From the NCBI GenBank assembly GCA_963795775.1, contig CAWCJL010000003.1:1-64000 (forward strand): DNA of 64,000 nucleotides, given 5' to 3'. Position 1 is the first letter of the stretch. Every line of letters begins with the position of its first letter. This DNA is from CAWCJL01 sp963795775. Lineage in GTDB: Bacteria; Acidobacteriota; Terriglobia; Terriglobales; Acidobacteriaceae. The notes beneath the pieces were generated by a model. The model had not been told where the DNA came from. It did no database searches and was given only the letters and a program-made list of their open reading frames with translations. Positions 26,317 through 34,893 of the stretch are shown piece by piece. The translations under genes were made by a program, and so were the position numbers.

Positions 26317-26610
26317 GTGACCCGTCCCTCTCCGCTTTCCGCCTCGGACATCGTCCGCTGGCGCGACACCCCGGTTGCCACGGAAGTGGACCACGAAGTG
26401 GTGCTAATGAGCCTGGAACGCGGTCGCTGCTACGGACTGGGCGAAACCGGCAGCGCGGTGTGGCGCAAGCTCGTCCAGCCCATCCGCATCGCCGAACTGT
26501 GCCGCCAGTTGCAGGAGGAGTACGCGGCGGAGCCCGCTACCCTGCTGGCCGACGTGCTCGATCTGCTGGAGCGCTTGCGGGCCGAAGGCCTGATCGAAAC
26601 CGTCAATTAA
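26317..26610 (+). CDS. PqqD-like RiPP recognition protein, lasso B1, 97 aa
   Basis: The protein is a stand-alone RiPP recognition element of the PqqD family. It has the beta-hairpin TEVDHEVVLMSLERGRCYGL, then GETGSAVWRKLVQPIRIAEL and a C-terminal helix ending LERLRAEGLIE. In lasso pathways B1 binds the leader and delivers it to B2 and the cyclase. GTG 26317 gives a compact 97 residues; the frame is open from 26245. It diverges from the nucleotidyltransferase-B2 gene with about 50 bases between starts. Confidence 0.82.
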   Translation: MTRPSPLSASDIVRWRDTPVATEVDHEVVLMSLERGRCYGLGETGSAVWRKLVQPIRIAELCRQLQEEYAAEPATLLADVLDLLERLRAEGLIETVN

Positions 26611-26667
26611 GCGGCTCTCTTCCTTGCGAAAGATCTGTGTGGCCGCAGAGATGCCATCCAAACTGGC

Positions 26668-27453
26668 ATGATCCTGCGTCGTGCATCGTCAGTCTCGCAC
26701 CCCGGCTCCACTGCTCCCCAGCCCGCCTGGCCCGCCTTCCAGAAGACGCAGAAAGAGGTCCCGCTGCCCTGTTTTCTGATCACGCAGCCGGCGCACGCGC
26801 GCCTGGCCGGCGAACTTGCTACCCGCCTCTTGCCCGAGGCATTCGGGGATCTGCCCAAAGATGTGCTCGCGGCGATTCGTCTCCACGACATCGGTTGGGA
26901 GGAGGCCGACACCGGCCAGATACGCACGTTGGCCGAGGACCATGCAGCCCAGCCCTGCTCGTTTACGGATATCTCTCCGGAGATCTCCACCGAAGCCTGG
27001 CGCCGCTCGATCCGGCATGCCGAATCCATCTCGTCGGCAGCCGCCATCCTCACCAGCCGCCATTTCTGCTCGCTTGCGACGGATAGCGAGCCGCACCATC
27101 AGGCTTTTCTGGAAGAGGAAACCGACCGGCGCCGGCCGATCGAGGAGCGTTTCGGGCAAGAAGCCGACCTGACCCGGTGGCTCGGCGCGCTCGGCTTCTG
27201 TGACCTGCTTTCGCTGACACTCTGTTCCGGGCACGATTGGCCGGTCACGATTCCACTCGCCCACCCCAATATGCCCGAAGCGCGGACGGCGAAGACCGTG
27301 ACGGTGCGCTGCGTGGACGGGCGACTCGAGGTCAGCCCGCCGGTCCTGAAGAGAGAAGAGACTCCGCTGGAAGTTCCCGGCCAGGCCCAAATCGCAGCGG
27401 GCGAGCATGGCGCGATCGAGACATTTGTCTGGGAGGAGGCTGGCGTTTCGTAG
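26668..27453 (+). CDS. DUF3891-family protein, 261 aa
   Basis: The sequence ITQPAHARLAGELATRLLP, AIRLHDIGWEEADTG, SRHFCSLA and LGFCDLLSLTLCSG matches the DUF3891 family, which has regularly spaced His/Asp residues like those of HD-type metal proteins. The function is unknown. It lies 57 bases after lasso B1 on the same strand and could be read through with it, but DUF3891 genes also occur alone, so a role in lasso synthesis is not implied. The first 30 residues look non-conserved; the real start may be further in. Confidence 0.65.
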   Translation: MILRRASSVSHPGSTAPQPAWPAFQKTQKEVPLPCFLITQPAHARLAGELATRLLPEAFGDLPKDVLAAIRLHDIGWEEADTGQIRTLAEDHAAQPCSFTDISPEISTEAWRRSIRHAESISSAAAILTSRHFCSLATDSEPHHQAFLEEETDRRRPIEERFGQEADLTRWLGALGFCDLLSLTLCSGHDWPVTIPLAHPNMPEARTAKTVTVRCVDGRLEVSPPVLKREETPLEVPGQAQIAAGEHGAIETFVWEEAGVS

Positions 27454-27603
27454 GTCCGGGCGGCGTGGACCGGATTGACGAGCGGTCGCACCGCGAACAG
27501 AGACTGTGGATTGGGAGTCCTCCTACCTAACGAGGTGGTCAGGCAGGATCTAGCCTAATCAGGCCGTAACAACTGCAGTTTGTCGCGCCGGTTCCGCTTC
27601 AGG

Positions 27604-29601
27604 TTAGCGCTTGCGCGCCGCCGGCTTCGCTTTGCCAGACTTCGCGCCCGCCTTCTTGGCTGGCGCTGGCCGGCTGGTGCGCTTGGCGGATGCCGTCGTT
27701 TGGCCCCGGCCGCGGGCAGCGCTGCCGCCCTTGACCGCTGACTTTTTAGCAGCGGCCTTCTTCGCCGGAGCCGGACGGCGCTTCGCGGGGACGGCTTTCG
27801 CCGCCGCCTTGCGGGCGGAGCCACCATGGCTGGTCTTGGCGGGCGCCTTGGTTCCCTTCGCGGCTCCCTTGGCCGGGGCGGTCACCGGCTTGCGTTGTGT
27901 GCTCGCGCCATTGCTGGTCGTGCTCGCACGTACCTTTGTGCCGGCCAGCCGCGAAGCGGCCTGCACCGGCGTAGGCATTTCCTTCGGCGGTGCCTTGCGT
28001 TCCGGTACGGTCTTCTTCGCTCCCGCCGTCTTGCCTGCGCCGGACGCCTTCGCCGGTGCGGGTGTTCCTTCGGTCTGGGCAGCTATCTCGACCGGTGGCA
28101 ACGGCTCGTCCGGCGGGCCTGTCCGGCCCACTGCTGGGATATCCCGGCGCGCTACCTCTTCGTGCATCTCTTCCTGGCCGGGTGCCTCGACCATGTCCTG
28201 GATTTTTTCGCCATCCTGGATCTTTTCGCCGTGTTCTGCCACTGGACTCGCCTCCGCTGCTGCCGCTGCCTGCTTAGACGCTTTTTTCGAAGCGCGCGTG
28301 CGGCGGACCGTAACCGGCGGCGGCGGAGCCGGCGGGGAGTAGGGCTCGAGGAAGGCGCGCATCTGCTCCTCGTTCTCCAGGCGATTATCGATGGTCTGAT
28401 AGAAGAGCTCTTCAAGCAGTTCGGGATAGCGCTCCAGCTCGGGCGTAATCCGCATTTCCTGCATCAGCGCGGTCGGCACCTTCTGCTTGGCCGCCGGCCA
28501 GACGTTGAAAAAGTTCTTGAACTTGTTCTGTACCGCGGCGCCTTTGCCCGTCAGTCCCAGCCAGAGGATCGCCTCCGGGTTGGCGCGCATGAACAGCTTC
28601 CACGCGCCGGAGGGCGTGCTGGCCTCCTTGGCCGTAAGCTGTTTCTGGAACTCTTCGGCGTCCGCGTCCAGCCGCTTCCACTCCGCCACAAACCCCGGCC
28701 GTACAAAGGACTTACGCAGCGCCTCGATCTCTTTGGGCTGCATCTTGGCGGTCAGCAGCTCCATGGCGGCGGCGGACGTGTCCGGGCGAATACCCTGCAT
28801 CTCCAGGCGGGTCAGCAGTTCGTGCATCTGCTCCAGCCCCTGGACGTCCGCTTTCGCAGAAGTCCAGAGCGGGCAAAGCTCCTGCATCCATCCGGCGGCC
28901 TCCATCGCCTGCAGGATGGCCAGCGGGCTCTCCTCATGCCCGATCTCCTCGAGTTCGTACCCCTTTTGCCAGTGGGAAATGGCGGTGCTCGCGTTCTCTT
29001 CGCGTGCGTTGTCAAAACGCTGCTGGGTACGCTCGTCCATCTGCCAGCCCAGGCGGGCCATAAAGCGGGTGGCTCGGACCATGCGGATCGGGTCTTCGAG
29101 GAATCCGTAGTTGTTCACCAGACGGAGGGTCCGCATCTCGATGTCCGCCACGCCGTTGGTCGGGTCCATCAGTAGGCCATAGGAGCCTTCGTTGAGAGAC
29201 AAGGCCATGGCGTTCACGGTGAAGTCGCGCCGGCGAAGGTCCTCGTGGATGGAGGCCCACTCGTATTCCGGCTTGCCCGGCTTGGGAAACTCTTCTCTCC
29301 GCGTGCTCGACAGTTCCAGCCGGACGCTACCCGGGAAGCGGAAAAATAGCGTCTGCGAGGGCGTATGCTCGCCCCAAACGGTCGCGCCTGCCTGAACCAA
29401 TGCTTGCTTCAGGTTAAGAGCATTTCCTTGAACCGATACATCCAAATCGCGAACAGGAGAGCCGCTGGTCAGATCGCGCACCGCGCCGCCGGTCAGGAAG
29501 ACGGTCATGCCCTCTTCGCGAGCGGCATCGCGTATGGATGTGAGTGCTGCTCGTTGGGAAGGGGAGAGGCGATTTTCCAGCAGATAGATATAATCGGGCA
29601 T
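27604..29601 (-). CDS. CCA tRNA nucleotidyltransferase / poly(A) polymerase family with long basic tail, 665 aa
   Basis: The N-terminal 430 residues form a class II tRNA nucleotidyltransferase. They include VFLTGGAVRDLTSG (G-loop), RDLDVSVQG with the catalytic Asp pair, RRRDFTVNAMALSL and NNYGFLEDPIRMVRATRFMA. It should add or repair the 3' CCA of tRNAs. After about residue 430 comes an acidic linker with the repeat GEKIQD-GEKIQD, and then about 150 residues very rich in Ala, Lys and Pro (KKAAAKKSAVKGG, RPAPAKKAGAKSG), resembling histone H1 or AlgP tails. The tail is not part of the known enzyme and is probably disordered and nucleic-acid-binding. Confidence 0.88.
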   Translation of the reverse strand: MPDYIYLLENRLSPSQRAALTSIRDAAREEGMTVFLTGGAVRDLTSGSPVRDLDVSVQGNALNLKQALVQAGATVWGEHTPSQTLFFRFPGSVRLELSSTRREEFPKPGKPEYEWASIHEDLRRRDFTVNAMALSLNEGSYGLLMDPTNGVADIEMRTLRLVNNYGFLEDPIRMVRATRFMARLGWQMDERTQQRFDNAREENASTAISHWQKGYELEEIGHEESPLAILQAMEAAGWMQELCPLWTSAKADVQGLEQMHELLTRLEMQGIRPDTSAAAMELLTAKMQPKEIEALRKSFVRPGFVAEWKRLDADAEEFQKQLTAKEASTPSGAWKLFMRANPEAILWLGLTGKGAAVQNKFKNFFNVWPAAKQKVPTALMQEMRITPELERYPELLEELFYQTIDNRLENEEQMRAFLEPYSPPAPPPPVTVRRTRASKKASKQAAAAAEASPVAEHGEKIQDGEKIQDMVEAPGQEEMHEEVARRDIPAVGRTGPPDEPLPPVEIAAQTEGTPAPAKASGAGKTAGAKKTVPERKAPPKEMPTPVQAASRLAGTKVRASTTSNGASTQRKPVTAPAKGAAKGTKAPAKTSHGGSARKAAAKAVPAKRRPAPAKKAAAKKSAVKGGSAARGRGQTTASAKRTSRPAPAKKAGAKSGKAKPAARKR

Positions 29602-29808
29602 GCTGTGCCTGTGCGCTCGCTTCGGAATGGCCGAACGGGAGCTATCTCTCTCTAAATGAACAGCTTAGGGCCAACGCAATATGGAACGCAAAGGATTAAC
29701 TTACCATAGAGCGCCGCAGTTGGCTACCGTGTTGCACAGTTTTCGCTGCACCAGACGACCGCTGTTACGCGCCGTCCCTCTCCAGTCCATCCCACCGGGA
29801 GGCGCCCA

Positions 29809-30310
29809 GTGTCCCCCAGCCTGAAAAAGGCCATCCTGCGCTCCTTCGGCCGCGACTGGACGGCCGGCTACCTGGCCGCCCGAGGGCTTCGCCGAGAACG
29901 GCTCGGTCACCCTGCTCGACCTGGCAGGCACCACTCTCCAGATACCGCTCGCCTCGACCAAGTGGATCTGCTTCGTCCGGCAGTTCAACTCGGGCGAGCC
30001 GCTGAACCCGGAGCGCCTGCTGCGGAAGACCTATGCTTCCCGACCCCGCATGGCCGGCCTGTGGCTCCGGCTCCGGCTGCGCGATGGCGACGCGCTGGAA
30101 GGGCTGGGCGCCAACGACGCCTCCCTGCTCGAGCCGGCCGGTCTCTTCCTTGCCCCTCCTGATATCCGCTCCAATACGCAGCGGATCTTTGTTCCCCGCA
30201 CCAGCATCAGCGAGTTGGCAGTAGTGGCCGTCATCGGCGCTCCACCAATCACGCGGACACCTGCGCCAGCACTCCCGACGCTGCAGGAAGACCTCTTTCC
30301 CGAGACCTGA
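29809..30310 (+). CDS. Conserved acidobacterial-type protein of unknown function (one frameshift)
   Basis: GTG 29809, seven bases after GGGAGG, starts SPSLKKAILRSFGRDWTAGY. An extra G near 29871 shifts the frame; the repaired protein continues LPPEGFAENGSVTLLDLAG, then PLASTKWICFVRQFNSGEP and MAGLWLRLRLRDGDALEGL, and ends at 30310. About 166 residues of beta-rich sequence result, resembling the PilZ-like or SH3-like small proteins common in Acidobacteria. I cannot name the family. It lies 51 bases before lpxD. Confidence 0.6.
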
Positions 30311-30349
30311 GCACCAGCCTTGCCGGGCGGGATGGTTGACGCGCTGCTT

Positions 30350-30355
30350 TACAAT
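30350..30355 (+). promoter_or_regulatory. Leaderless-type -10 box of lpxD
   Basis: TACAAT ends six bases before the lpxD ATG and no Shine-Dalgarno lies between, so transcription would start at or next to the start codon. Confidence 0.45.
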
Positions 30356-30361
30356 CGCCCT

Positions 30362-31417
30362 ATGCAGTTGGACGAGCTCGCGGCCCTTCTCGGTGCTTCC
30401 CTGCGCGGCCCCGCCACACAGGTCATCACCGGGGTGGCTGGTATCGAGCAGGCCGGTCCCGGCGACCTGACCTTCGTCGCCAACCCCAAATACGCCGCGG
30501 CTGCTCGCCAGACCCGAGCCGGCGCCGTGCTGGTGGGGGAAGATTTCCCGGAGATCGCCGCTCCCACCCTGCGCATCGTCAATCCCTACCTGGCCTTCGC
30601 ACGCGCTGTCGAGCTCTTCCACCCCGCGCCTGTTTACCCTCCCGGCATCCATCCCACCGCGATCATCGATCCATCTGCGACCATCGGCCGCGATGCACAT
30701 ATCGGGCCGTACGCGGTGCTTTCGGCCGGCGTTTCATTGGGCGACTACGCCGTGGTGCTTCCGCATGTCGTGCTCTACCCAAACGTAACCGTGGGGGATC
30801 ATCTGCTGGCGCACGCACACGCCGTGGTGCGGGAAGGCTGCCGCCTCGGCCATCACGTCACGCTGGGCAACGGCGTCGTGATCGGCGGGGACGGCTTCGG
30901 TTTCGCCAAGCGCGAAGACGGGAGCTGGCACAAGATTCCGCAGTCCGGCCCCGTGGTCATCGGCGACTACGTTGAAATTCAGGCCAATAGCTGCATCGAC
31001 CGCGCCAGCATCGGCCGCACCGAGATTGCCCGCGGCGCGAAGATCGACAACCTCGTCCAGGTGGGGCATGGGTCGAGCGTCGGCGAGAACACCCTGCTGT
31101 GCGCCCAGGTAGGGCTGGCCGGGTCTACGCGCGTGGGACGCGATGTCGTCCTCGCCGGACAGGTCGGCGTGGCAGGACACTGCACCGTAGGCGATGGCGC
31201 CGTCGCTACCGCGCAGTCCGGCATACCGAACGACGTCGCTCCGGGCAAGGTGGTCAGCGGTTATCCCGCGATGGATAATCGGCAATGGCTGCGGGCGTCC
31301 GCCGCCTTCCATCGCCTGCCGGAACTGCTCAAACAACTGCAACGCGCCACACGCACTTCACCCTCGTCGTCTTCTGCAAACCCGGAGAACTCCCCGGGAA
31401 AACTGGAGCGGCCTTGA
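30362..31417 (+). CDS. lpxD: UDP-3-O-acylglucosamine N-acyltransferase
   Basis: LpxD performs the third step of lipid A synthesis, adding the N-linked acyl chain to UDP-3-O-acylglucosamine. The 351-residue protein has the N-terminal uridine-binding domain (VAGIEQAGPGDLTFVANPKY) and a left-handed beta-helix of hexapeptide repeats (PSATIGRDAHIGPYAVLSAG onward), including LVQVGHGSSVGENTLLCAQ with the catalytic His and the signature NSCIDRASIGRTEIARGAKI. The last 20 residues are a polar tail. ATG 30362 fits the family; an upstream in-frame ATG at 30320 does not. It indicates an LPS outer membrane. Confidence 0.93.
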   Translation: MQLDELAALLGASLRGPATQVITGVAGIEQAGPGDLTFVANPKYAAAARQTRAGAVLVGEDFPEIAAPTLRIVNPYLAFARAVELFHPAPVYPPGIHPTAIIDPSATIGRDAHIGPYAVLSAGVSLGDYAVVLPHVVLYPNVTVGDHLLAHAHAVVREGCRLGHHVTLGNGVVIGGDGFGFAKREDGSWHKIPQSGPVVIGDYVEIQANSCIDRASIGRTEIARGAKIDNLVQVGHGSSVGENTLLCAQVGLAGSTRVGRDVVLAGQVGVAGHCTVGDGAVATAQSGIPNDVAPGKVVSGYPAMDNRQWLRASAAFHRLPELLKQLQRATRTSPSSSSANPENSPGKLERP

Positions 31418-31444
31418 ACGCGCATTTCGCATCGTAAGGATTTC

Positions 31445-32257
31445 ATGACGGACATGGAAGGACCCACCCCCGAAGAACAGGACGGCAGTGCCGTTGCCGC
31501 CGCTGAACCACCCATCCGCGTCCTGCTGCTCGACGACCATCCGGAGAACCTGTTATTGCGCTCCACCATTCTGCGCAAGCACGGATACCTGACGGAAACC
31601 GCTTCTTCCATCGAAGAAGCCGAGAAGCTGCTGGAACAGATCGATATCGCCGTGCTCGATTACCATCTCGGCGCCGGGCAGTTCGGCACCGAGGTCGCCT
31701 CCGAGTTGCGCGAGCGCCGGCCGGAGGTGCCCATCATCATCCTCTCCGCCACGCTCGAGCGCCGCTTCGGCGGTGTGGAAGATATGCACCTGCTTAAGGG
31801 CTACAGCTCGGTGGACGACCTGGTGACCGCGCTGCGCTCCTTTGAAGCCAAGCGCCGCGGTAAACCGGTGGTGGTCAACGCCCGCGACTTCTTTTACTCC
31901 CGCATCAGCATGGCCATGGGCGATGATGTGGTGTTGGAAATTCTGGACGGCGCTGGGAACTGGCAGTATGTGAACGAGACCTGCGCGCGCCTGTTGGAGC
32001 AGCCGCGGGATTGGTTTCCCGGCAAAAACATGTTCGTCGAAATGCCCGACCTTGCGTCCGACTGGCGCGAGATCCTCCGCACGGTTGCGGTCGAGCGCGA
32101 AACCTACATCGACCGCACGTATCGCGGCCTGCTGAACCTTCCGCGGAAGGGTGAAGAGTGGGTGTGGAACGTGCTCGCCTTCCCTATCAAGCTCCACAAC
32201 AATCAGACTGGCGTGGTGCTGACGGCGCGCATCCTCCAGCGCAAGACCGTCCTGTGA
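31445..32257 (+). CDS. Receiver-PAS signalling protein, 270 aa
   Basis: An N-terminal receiver domain (VLLLDDHPENLLLRSTIL, phospho-acceptor Asp in IAVLDYHLGAG, Ser in IIILSATLE, Lys in MHLLKGYSS) is followed by a PAS-like domain (VVLEILDGAGNWQYVNETCA through WNVLAFPIKLHNNQTGVVLT). There is no DNA-binding or enzymatic output. AAGGA precedes ATG 31445. It follows lpxD by 27 bases and overlaps the lipoprotein gene (TGATG), so the three may be co-transcribed. The signal and output are unknown. Confidence 0.75.
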   Translation: MTDMEGPTPEEQDGSAVAAAEPPIRVLLLDDHPENLLLRSTILRKHGYLTETASSIEEAEKLLEQIDIAVLDYHLGAGQFGTEVASELRERRPEVPIIILSATLERRFGGVEDMHLLKGYSSVDDLVTALRSFEAKRRGKPVVVNARDFFYSRISMAMGDDVVLEILDGAGNWQYVNETCARLLEQPRDWFPGKNMFVEMPDLASDWREILRTVAVERETYIDRTYRGLLNLPRKGEEWVWNVLAFPIKLHNNQTGVVLTARILQRKTVL

Positions 32258-32655
32258 TGGCGCACATGTTCTCCCGACTCCGCCTACCGTCCATCGCGCT
32301 CGCCGGTATCGCCTGCGCTCTTGCCGGCTGCCATGCGCGGCCGTACCGCGGCGCTCCGCTGAGCGACCGCATGGTCGTGACCGTGCGCAACGAAGGACCC
32401 GACATCCGCCAACTCGAGGTGGACTACCCCAGCGCCAGCTTTGGAAAAGATCTCCTGCCCAGCGGCGCCACCTACCGGTACCAGCCGAAGATCATCGGAT
32501 CCGGCCCGATCAAGATCACCTTCACCGACCAGGGTGGCAAGTCCCATACCGCCACCGGGCCCACCGTCCAGGAGAGCGAGCACAAGGACCTGATCATTTC
32601 CATCGGCCAGAACGAAAGCATCGTCTTCGAGGCGGATACGGAACGCACGCATTGA
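32257..32655 (+). CDS. Small lipoprotein of unknown function, 132 aa
   Basis: The start ATG 32257 overlaps the stop of the receiver-PAS gene as TGATG. A type II signal peptide ends in the lipobox LAGC (IALAGIACALAGC), so the mature protein should be lipid-anchored in the periplasm. The rest is a single beta-rich domain (RMVVTVRNEGPDIRQLEVDY, SGPIKITFTDQGGKSH). No family is recognised. Confidence 0.7.
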   Translation: MAHMFSRLRLPSIALAGIACALAGCHARPYRGAPLSDRMVVTVRNEGPDIRQLEVDYPSASFGKDLLPSGATYRYQPKIIGSGPIKITFTDQGGKSHTATGPTVQESEHKDLIISIGQNESIVFEADTERTH

Positions 32656-32769
32656 TTCATCGCAAGCAGCATTCGTTCATCAAGTTCTGCTGCGTCTTTG
32701 GAACGTATCAGTTTTCAGTGGATCGCTATGCGAATCTCCGATGTCCTGAAGGAACTGTGCTGCAATAAA

Positions 32770-32796
32770 GAGCCCGCACTGTAGCAGTGCGGGCTC
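32770..32796 (-). terminator. Rho-independent terminator of the 32823-33794 gene
   Basis: GAGCCCGCACTG (32770-32781) and CAGTGCGGGCTC (32785-32796) form a perfect 12-bp stem with a TAG loop. On the minus strand the stem is followed by TTTATT, as expected for an intrinsic terminator of the gene ending at 32823. On the plus strand it could also end the lpxD-lipoprotein transcript. Confidence 0.8.
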
Positions 32797-32822
32797 ATGC
32801 GTTATTTGGAATGACCGCTGTT

Positions 32823-33794
32823 TTACCGCACCACGCTCTGAAACAGGTTCGACTGCAGCAGGCTGGCGAACTGGCTGTCCGAGGAAGCGAAGCTTACCTC
32901 CAGCTTGCCTTGGCTGGAGTCGATCTTGGTGGCGTCAATCGCCTGCTTCTCGATGGGCGTGCCGCTCATCTTCTTGTAAAGCGCCGCGGCATTCAGCAGC
33001 GAGGCCATGGTGGCGGCGGAGAAGGTATCGGGCGTCAGCACATCCAGATTAAACTTCACCCCGTTCTGAAAATCCATGGTGTACCAGGAGCTGAGGAGCC
33101 GCTTCTTCAGGGTGTCGTAGTCCGCCATGCCGGAAGCATCGCCCAGCAGAGACCGCATCATGGTCTGCGTTCCCTTCTGGTCCAGGATGCTCCAGATGGC
33201 CTGGTTCTGCACCGTCTGCATCATGTCCGTCATGGTGCTGTTACTGAGAAAATTGGGCGCCAGGCCATCGCGTGCATCCAGTGCCGCTTTGAGCGAGTCG
33301 CTCTGCCCGAAGACCATCGTCGTGGGATTCAGGAACACGACCTGCATGCCCGACGCGCCCATGGGATAGATCTTGTTGGTGCGCAGCATCGTGGGCTTGA
33401 TCTTCTTCTTCTTGAAGTTGGCCAGGATGTCGTCCAGCGGAAACTGCCCCTGGGCCAGGCCCAGGATGCGCGTCATCTCGCTACCGCTCTTGATGCGATA
33501 GGAGGCAAACGCCAGTTGGTCCACATCGTTGTTCTCGTTGAAGCCGGAGGCGCGCAGCGCGTCTTCCAGGCTCTTCAACTCGGGCGGCATCACGCGCGCT
33601 TTAAGCTGCATCGCCGCCGGGGAGTTCTGCATGGCGCGGTAATCGACCGCGATCAACTGCTGGACCTCGCGCGGAATTGCCGCTCGCGCGTCCCCGCTCA
33701 ACTCGGCAGCCTGCGCTCCCGCTGCTCCTGCCAGCAGACACAAGGCTGCTGCCATCGCGGTGCACGCACATGCCTTCCAAGACTTCATACCCAT
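32823..33794 (-). CDS. Secreted hypothetical protein, 323 aa
   Basis: ATG 33794, eight bases after AAGGAAG, gives a clear signal peptide (ACACTAMAAALCLLAGAAGA then AQA-A). The mature protein is soluble, contains VQQLIAVDYRAMQNSPAAMQ, FKKKKIKPTMLRTNKIYPMG and DARDGLAPNFLSNSTMTDMM, and has no enzyme motif that I recognise. The pattern resembles periplasmic proteins described mainly in Acidobacteria. The open frame runs further upstream to 33842 without support. It ends just before a strong terminator. Confidence 0.7.
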   Translation of the reverse strand: MGMKSWKACACTAMAAALCLLAGAAGAQAAELSGDARAAIPREVQQLIAVDYRAMQNSPAAMQLKARVMPPELKSLEDALRASGFNENNDVDQLAFASYRIKSGSEMTRILGLAQGQFPLDDILANFKKKKIKPTMLRTNKIYPMGASGMQVVFLNPTTMVFGQSDSLKAALDARDGLAPNFLSNSTMTDMMQTVQNQAIWSILDQKGTQTMMRSLLGDASGMADYDTLKKRLLSSWYTMDFQNGVKFNLDVLTPDTFSAATMASLLNAAALYKKMSGTPIEKQAIDATKIDSSQGKLEVSFASSDSQFASLLQSNLFQSVVR

Positions 33795-33887
33795 TCCGTA
33801 ACTTCCTTTCGAGGTGCCGGCCAGCACCGCCCCTGCTCCCAAAGAACACCGTTGTGGTTCGCTGGTTGTGGAGCCTGTTTCACCATT

Positions 33888-34874
33888 TTATCGCCCCGCC
33901 GTAGCAGGCGGCATGTCACTTCCGGGGTATGTGCCGATCCCGGCTGCAGAACTCTCCTCTGCGGAGGGCCACGCCAGGGGCGCGCGCAGTCGCTCTTCAA
34001 TCACCTTTGTCTCCCGGGTGAAGCCGTGTAAATGACGCACCCAGGTGTCGCCCTGCTCAAGTGCGGCCTCCGGCACCAGTCCGATCAGCTCGCCTTCCAC
34101 CACGTGCGCGCCGCGTTCACCCGCCAGGCGCTCAAGGGCGGCCTGCACCTCCCCCGGAGGGCTGACGCGGAAATCGGTGATGTTCATCGAGATCTGCGCG
34201 CGGCCGCGCACCAGCGCTCCCAGCGCCTTCACGCCCTTAAAGCCGCCCGCCGAATCGCGAATTTCCCGCGCCAGCGCCCGGGCCAGCGCGACATCCGGCC
34301 GGTCCAGAAACACATTCCAGGCGATCAGAAACTTGCGCGCGCCCACCGCCGCCGCCCCCGCCGTGGGATGTAGGTCCGGTCCGCCAATATCAGGACGCCG
34401 CGCCGGTTCCCGCTGCACTGCTACCCGGAGGCCTTCAAACTGCCCCCGCCGCACATCTTCCAGCTTGGCCCGGTCGGGGCGCGCCGCGGCTGCTTCGTAG
34501 AAATAGACCGGCACACCATAGCGACGCCATATCTCCGCCCCGGCCGTGCGTGCGAACAGCGCGCATTGCTCCAGCGACACACCCCGGATGGGCACAAATG
34601 GGATCACGTCCGCGGCGCCAATCCGTGGATGAACGCCGGATTGCGCTGTGAGGTCGATGAGGCTGGCCGCTGTGCCCGCCGCGCACACCGCCGCTTCGAT
34701 CACCGCCTGCGGCGGCCCGGCAATGGTGACCACGGCACGGTTGTGATCGGGGTCCTGCGACCAGTCCAGCAGGAGAACGCCCGGGATGCGCATAGCATTC
34801 ACGATGGCCAGGATCTTGGTGCGGTCTACACCTTCCGAAAAATTCGGAACGCATTCGATCACTGCATCTGTCAT
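33888..34874 (-). CDS. ftcD: Glutamate formimidoyltransferase
   Basis: The enzyme transfers the formimino group of formiminoglutamate (from histidine breakdown) to tetrahydrofolate. The 328-residue protein covers both N- and C-terminal subdomains: IECVPNFSEGVDRTKILAIV at the start, LDWSQDPDHNRAVVTIAG with the catalytic-region His, GVHPRIGAADVIPFVPIRG and ISMNITDFRVSPPGEV. The cyclodeaminase domain of the bifunctional animal enzyme is absent, as is usual in bacteria. ATG 34874 starts at the conserved sequence. Other histidine-degradation genes are not in the window. Confidence 0.92.
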   Translation of the reverse strand: MTDAVIECVPNFSEGVDRTKILAIVNAMRIPGVLLLDWSQDPDHNRAVVTIAGPPQAVIEAAVCAAGTAASLIDLTAQSGVHPRIGAADVIPFVPIRGVSLEQCALFARTAGAEIWRRYGVPVYFYEAAAARPDRAKLEDVRRGQFEGLRVAVQREPARRPDIGGPDLHPTAGAAAVGARKFLIAWNVFLDRPDVALARALAREIRDSAGGFKGVKALGALVRGRAQISMNITDFRVSPPGEVQAALERLAGERGAHVVEGELIGLVPEAALEQGDTWVRHLHGFTRETKVIEERLRAPLAWPSAEESSAAGIGTYPGSDMPPATAGR

Positions 34875-34893
34875 GTGCGTCGCTGCCGCCCCG

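Noticed and set aside
27826..29175. 449-codon plus-strand ORF
   Set aside because: It is antisense to the CCA-adding enzyme and consists of Arg/Leu/Gly-rich shadow sequence.
29765..30700. 311-codon minus-strand ORF
   Set aside because: It is antisense to the conserved gene at 29809 and to lpxD.
32787..34031. 414-codon plus-strand ORF
   Set aside because: It is antisense to the secreted protein gene 32823-33794, which has a signal peptide, ribosome site and terminator.
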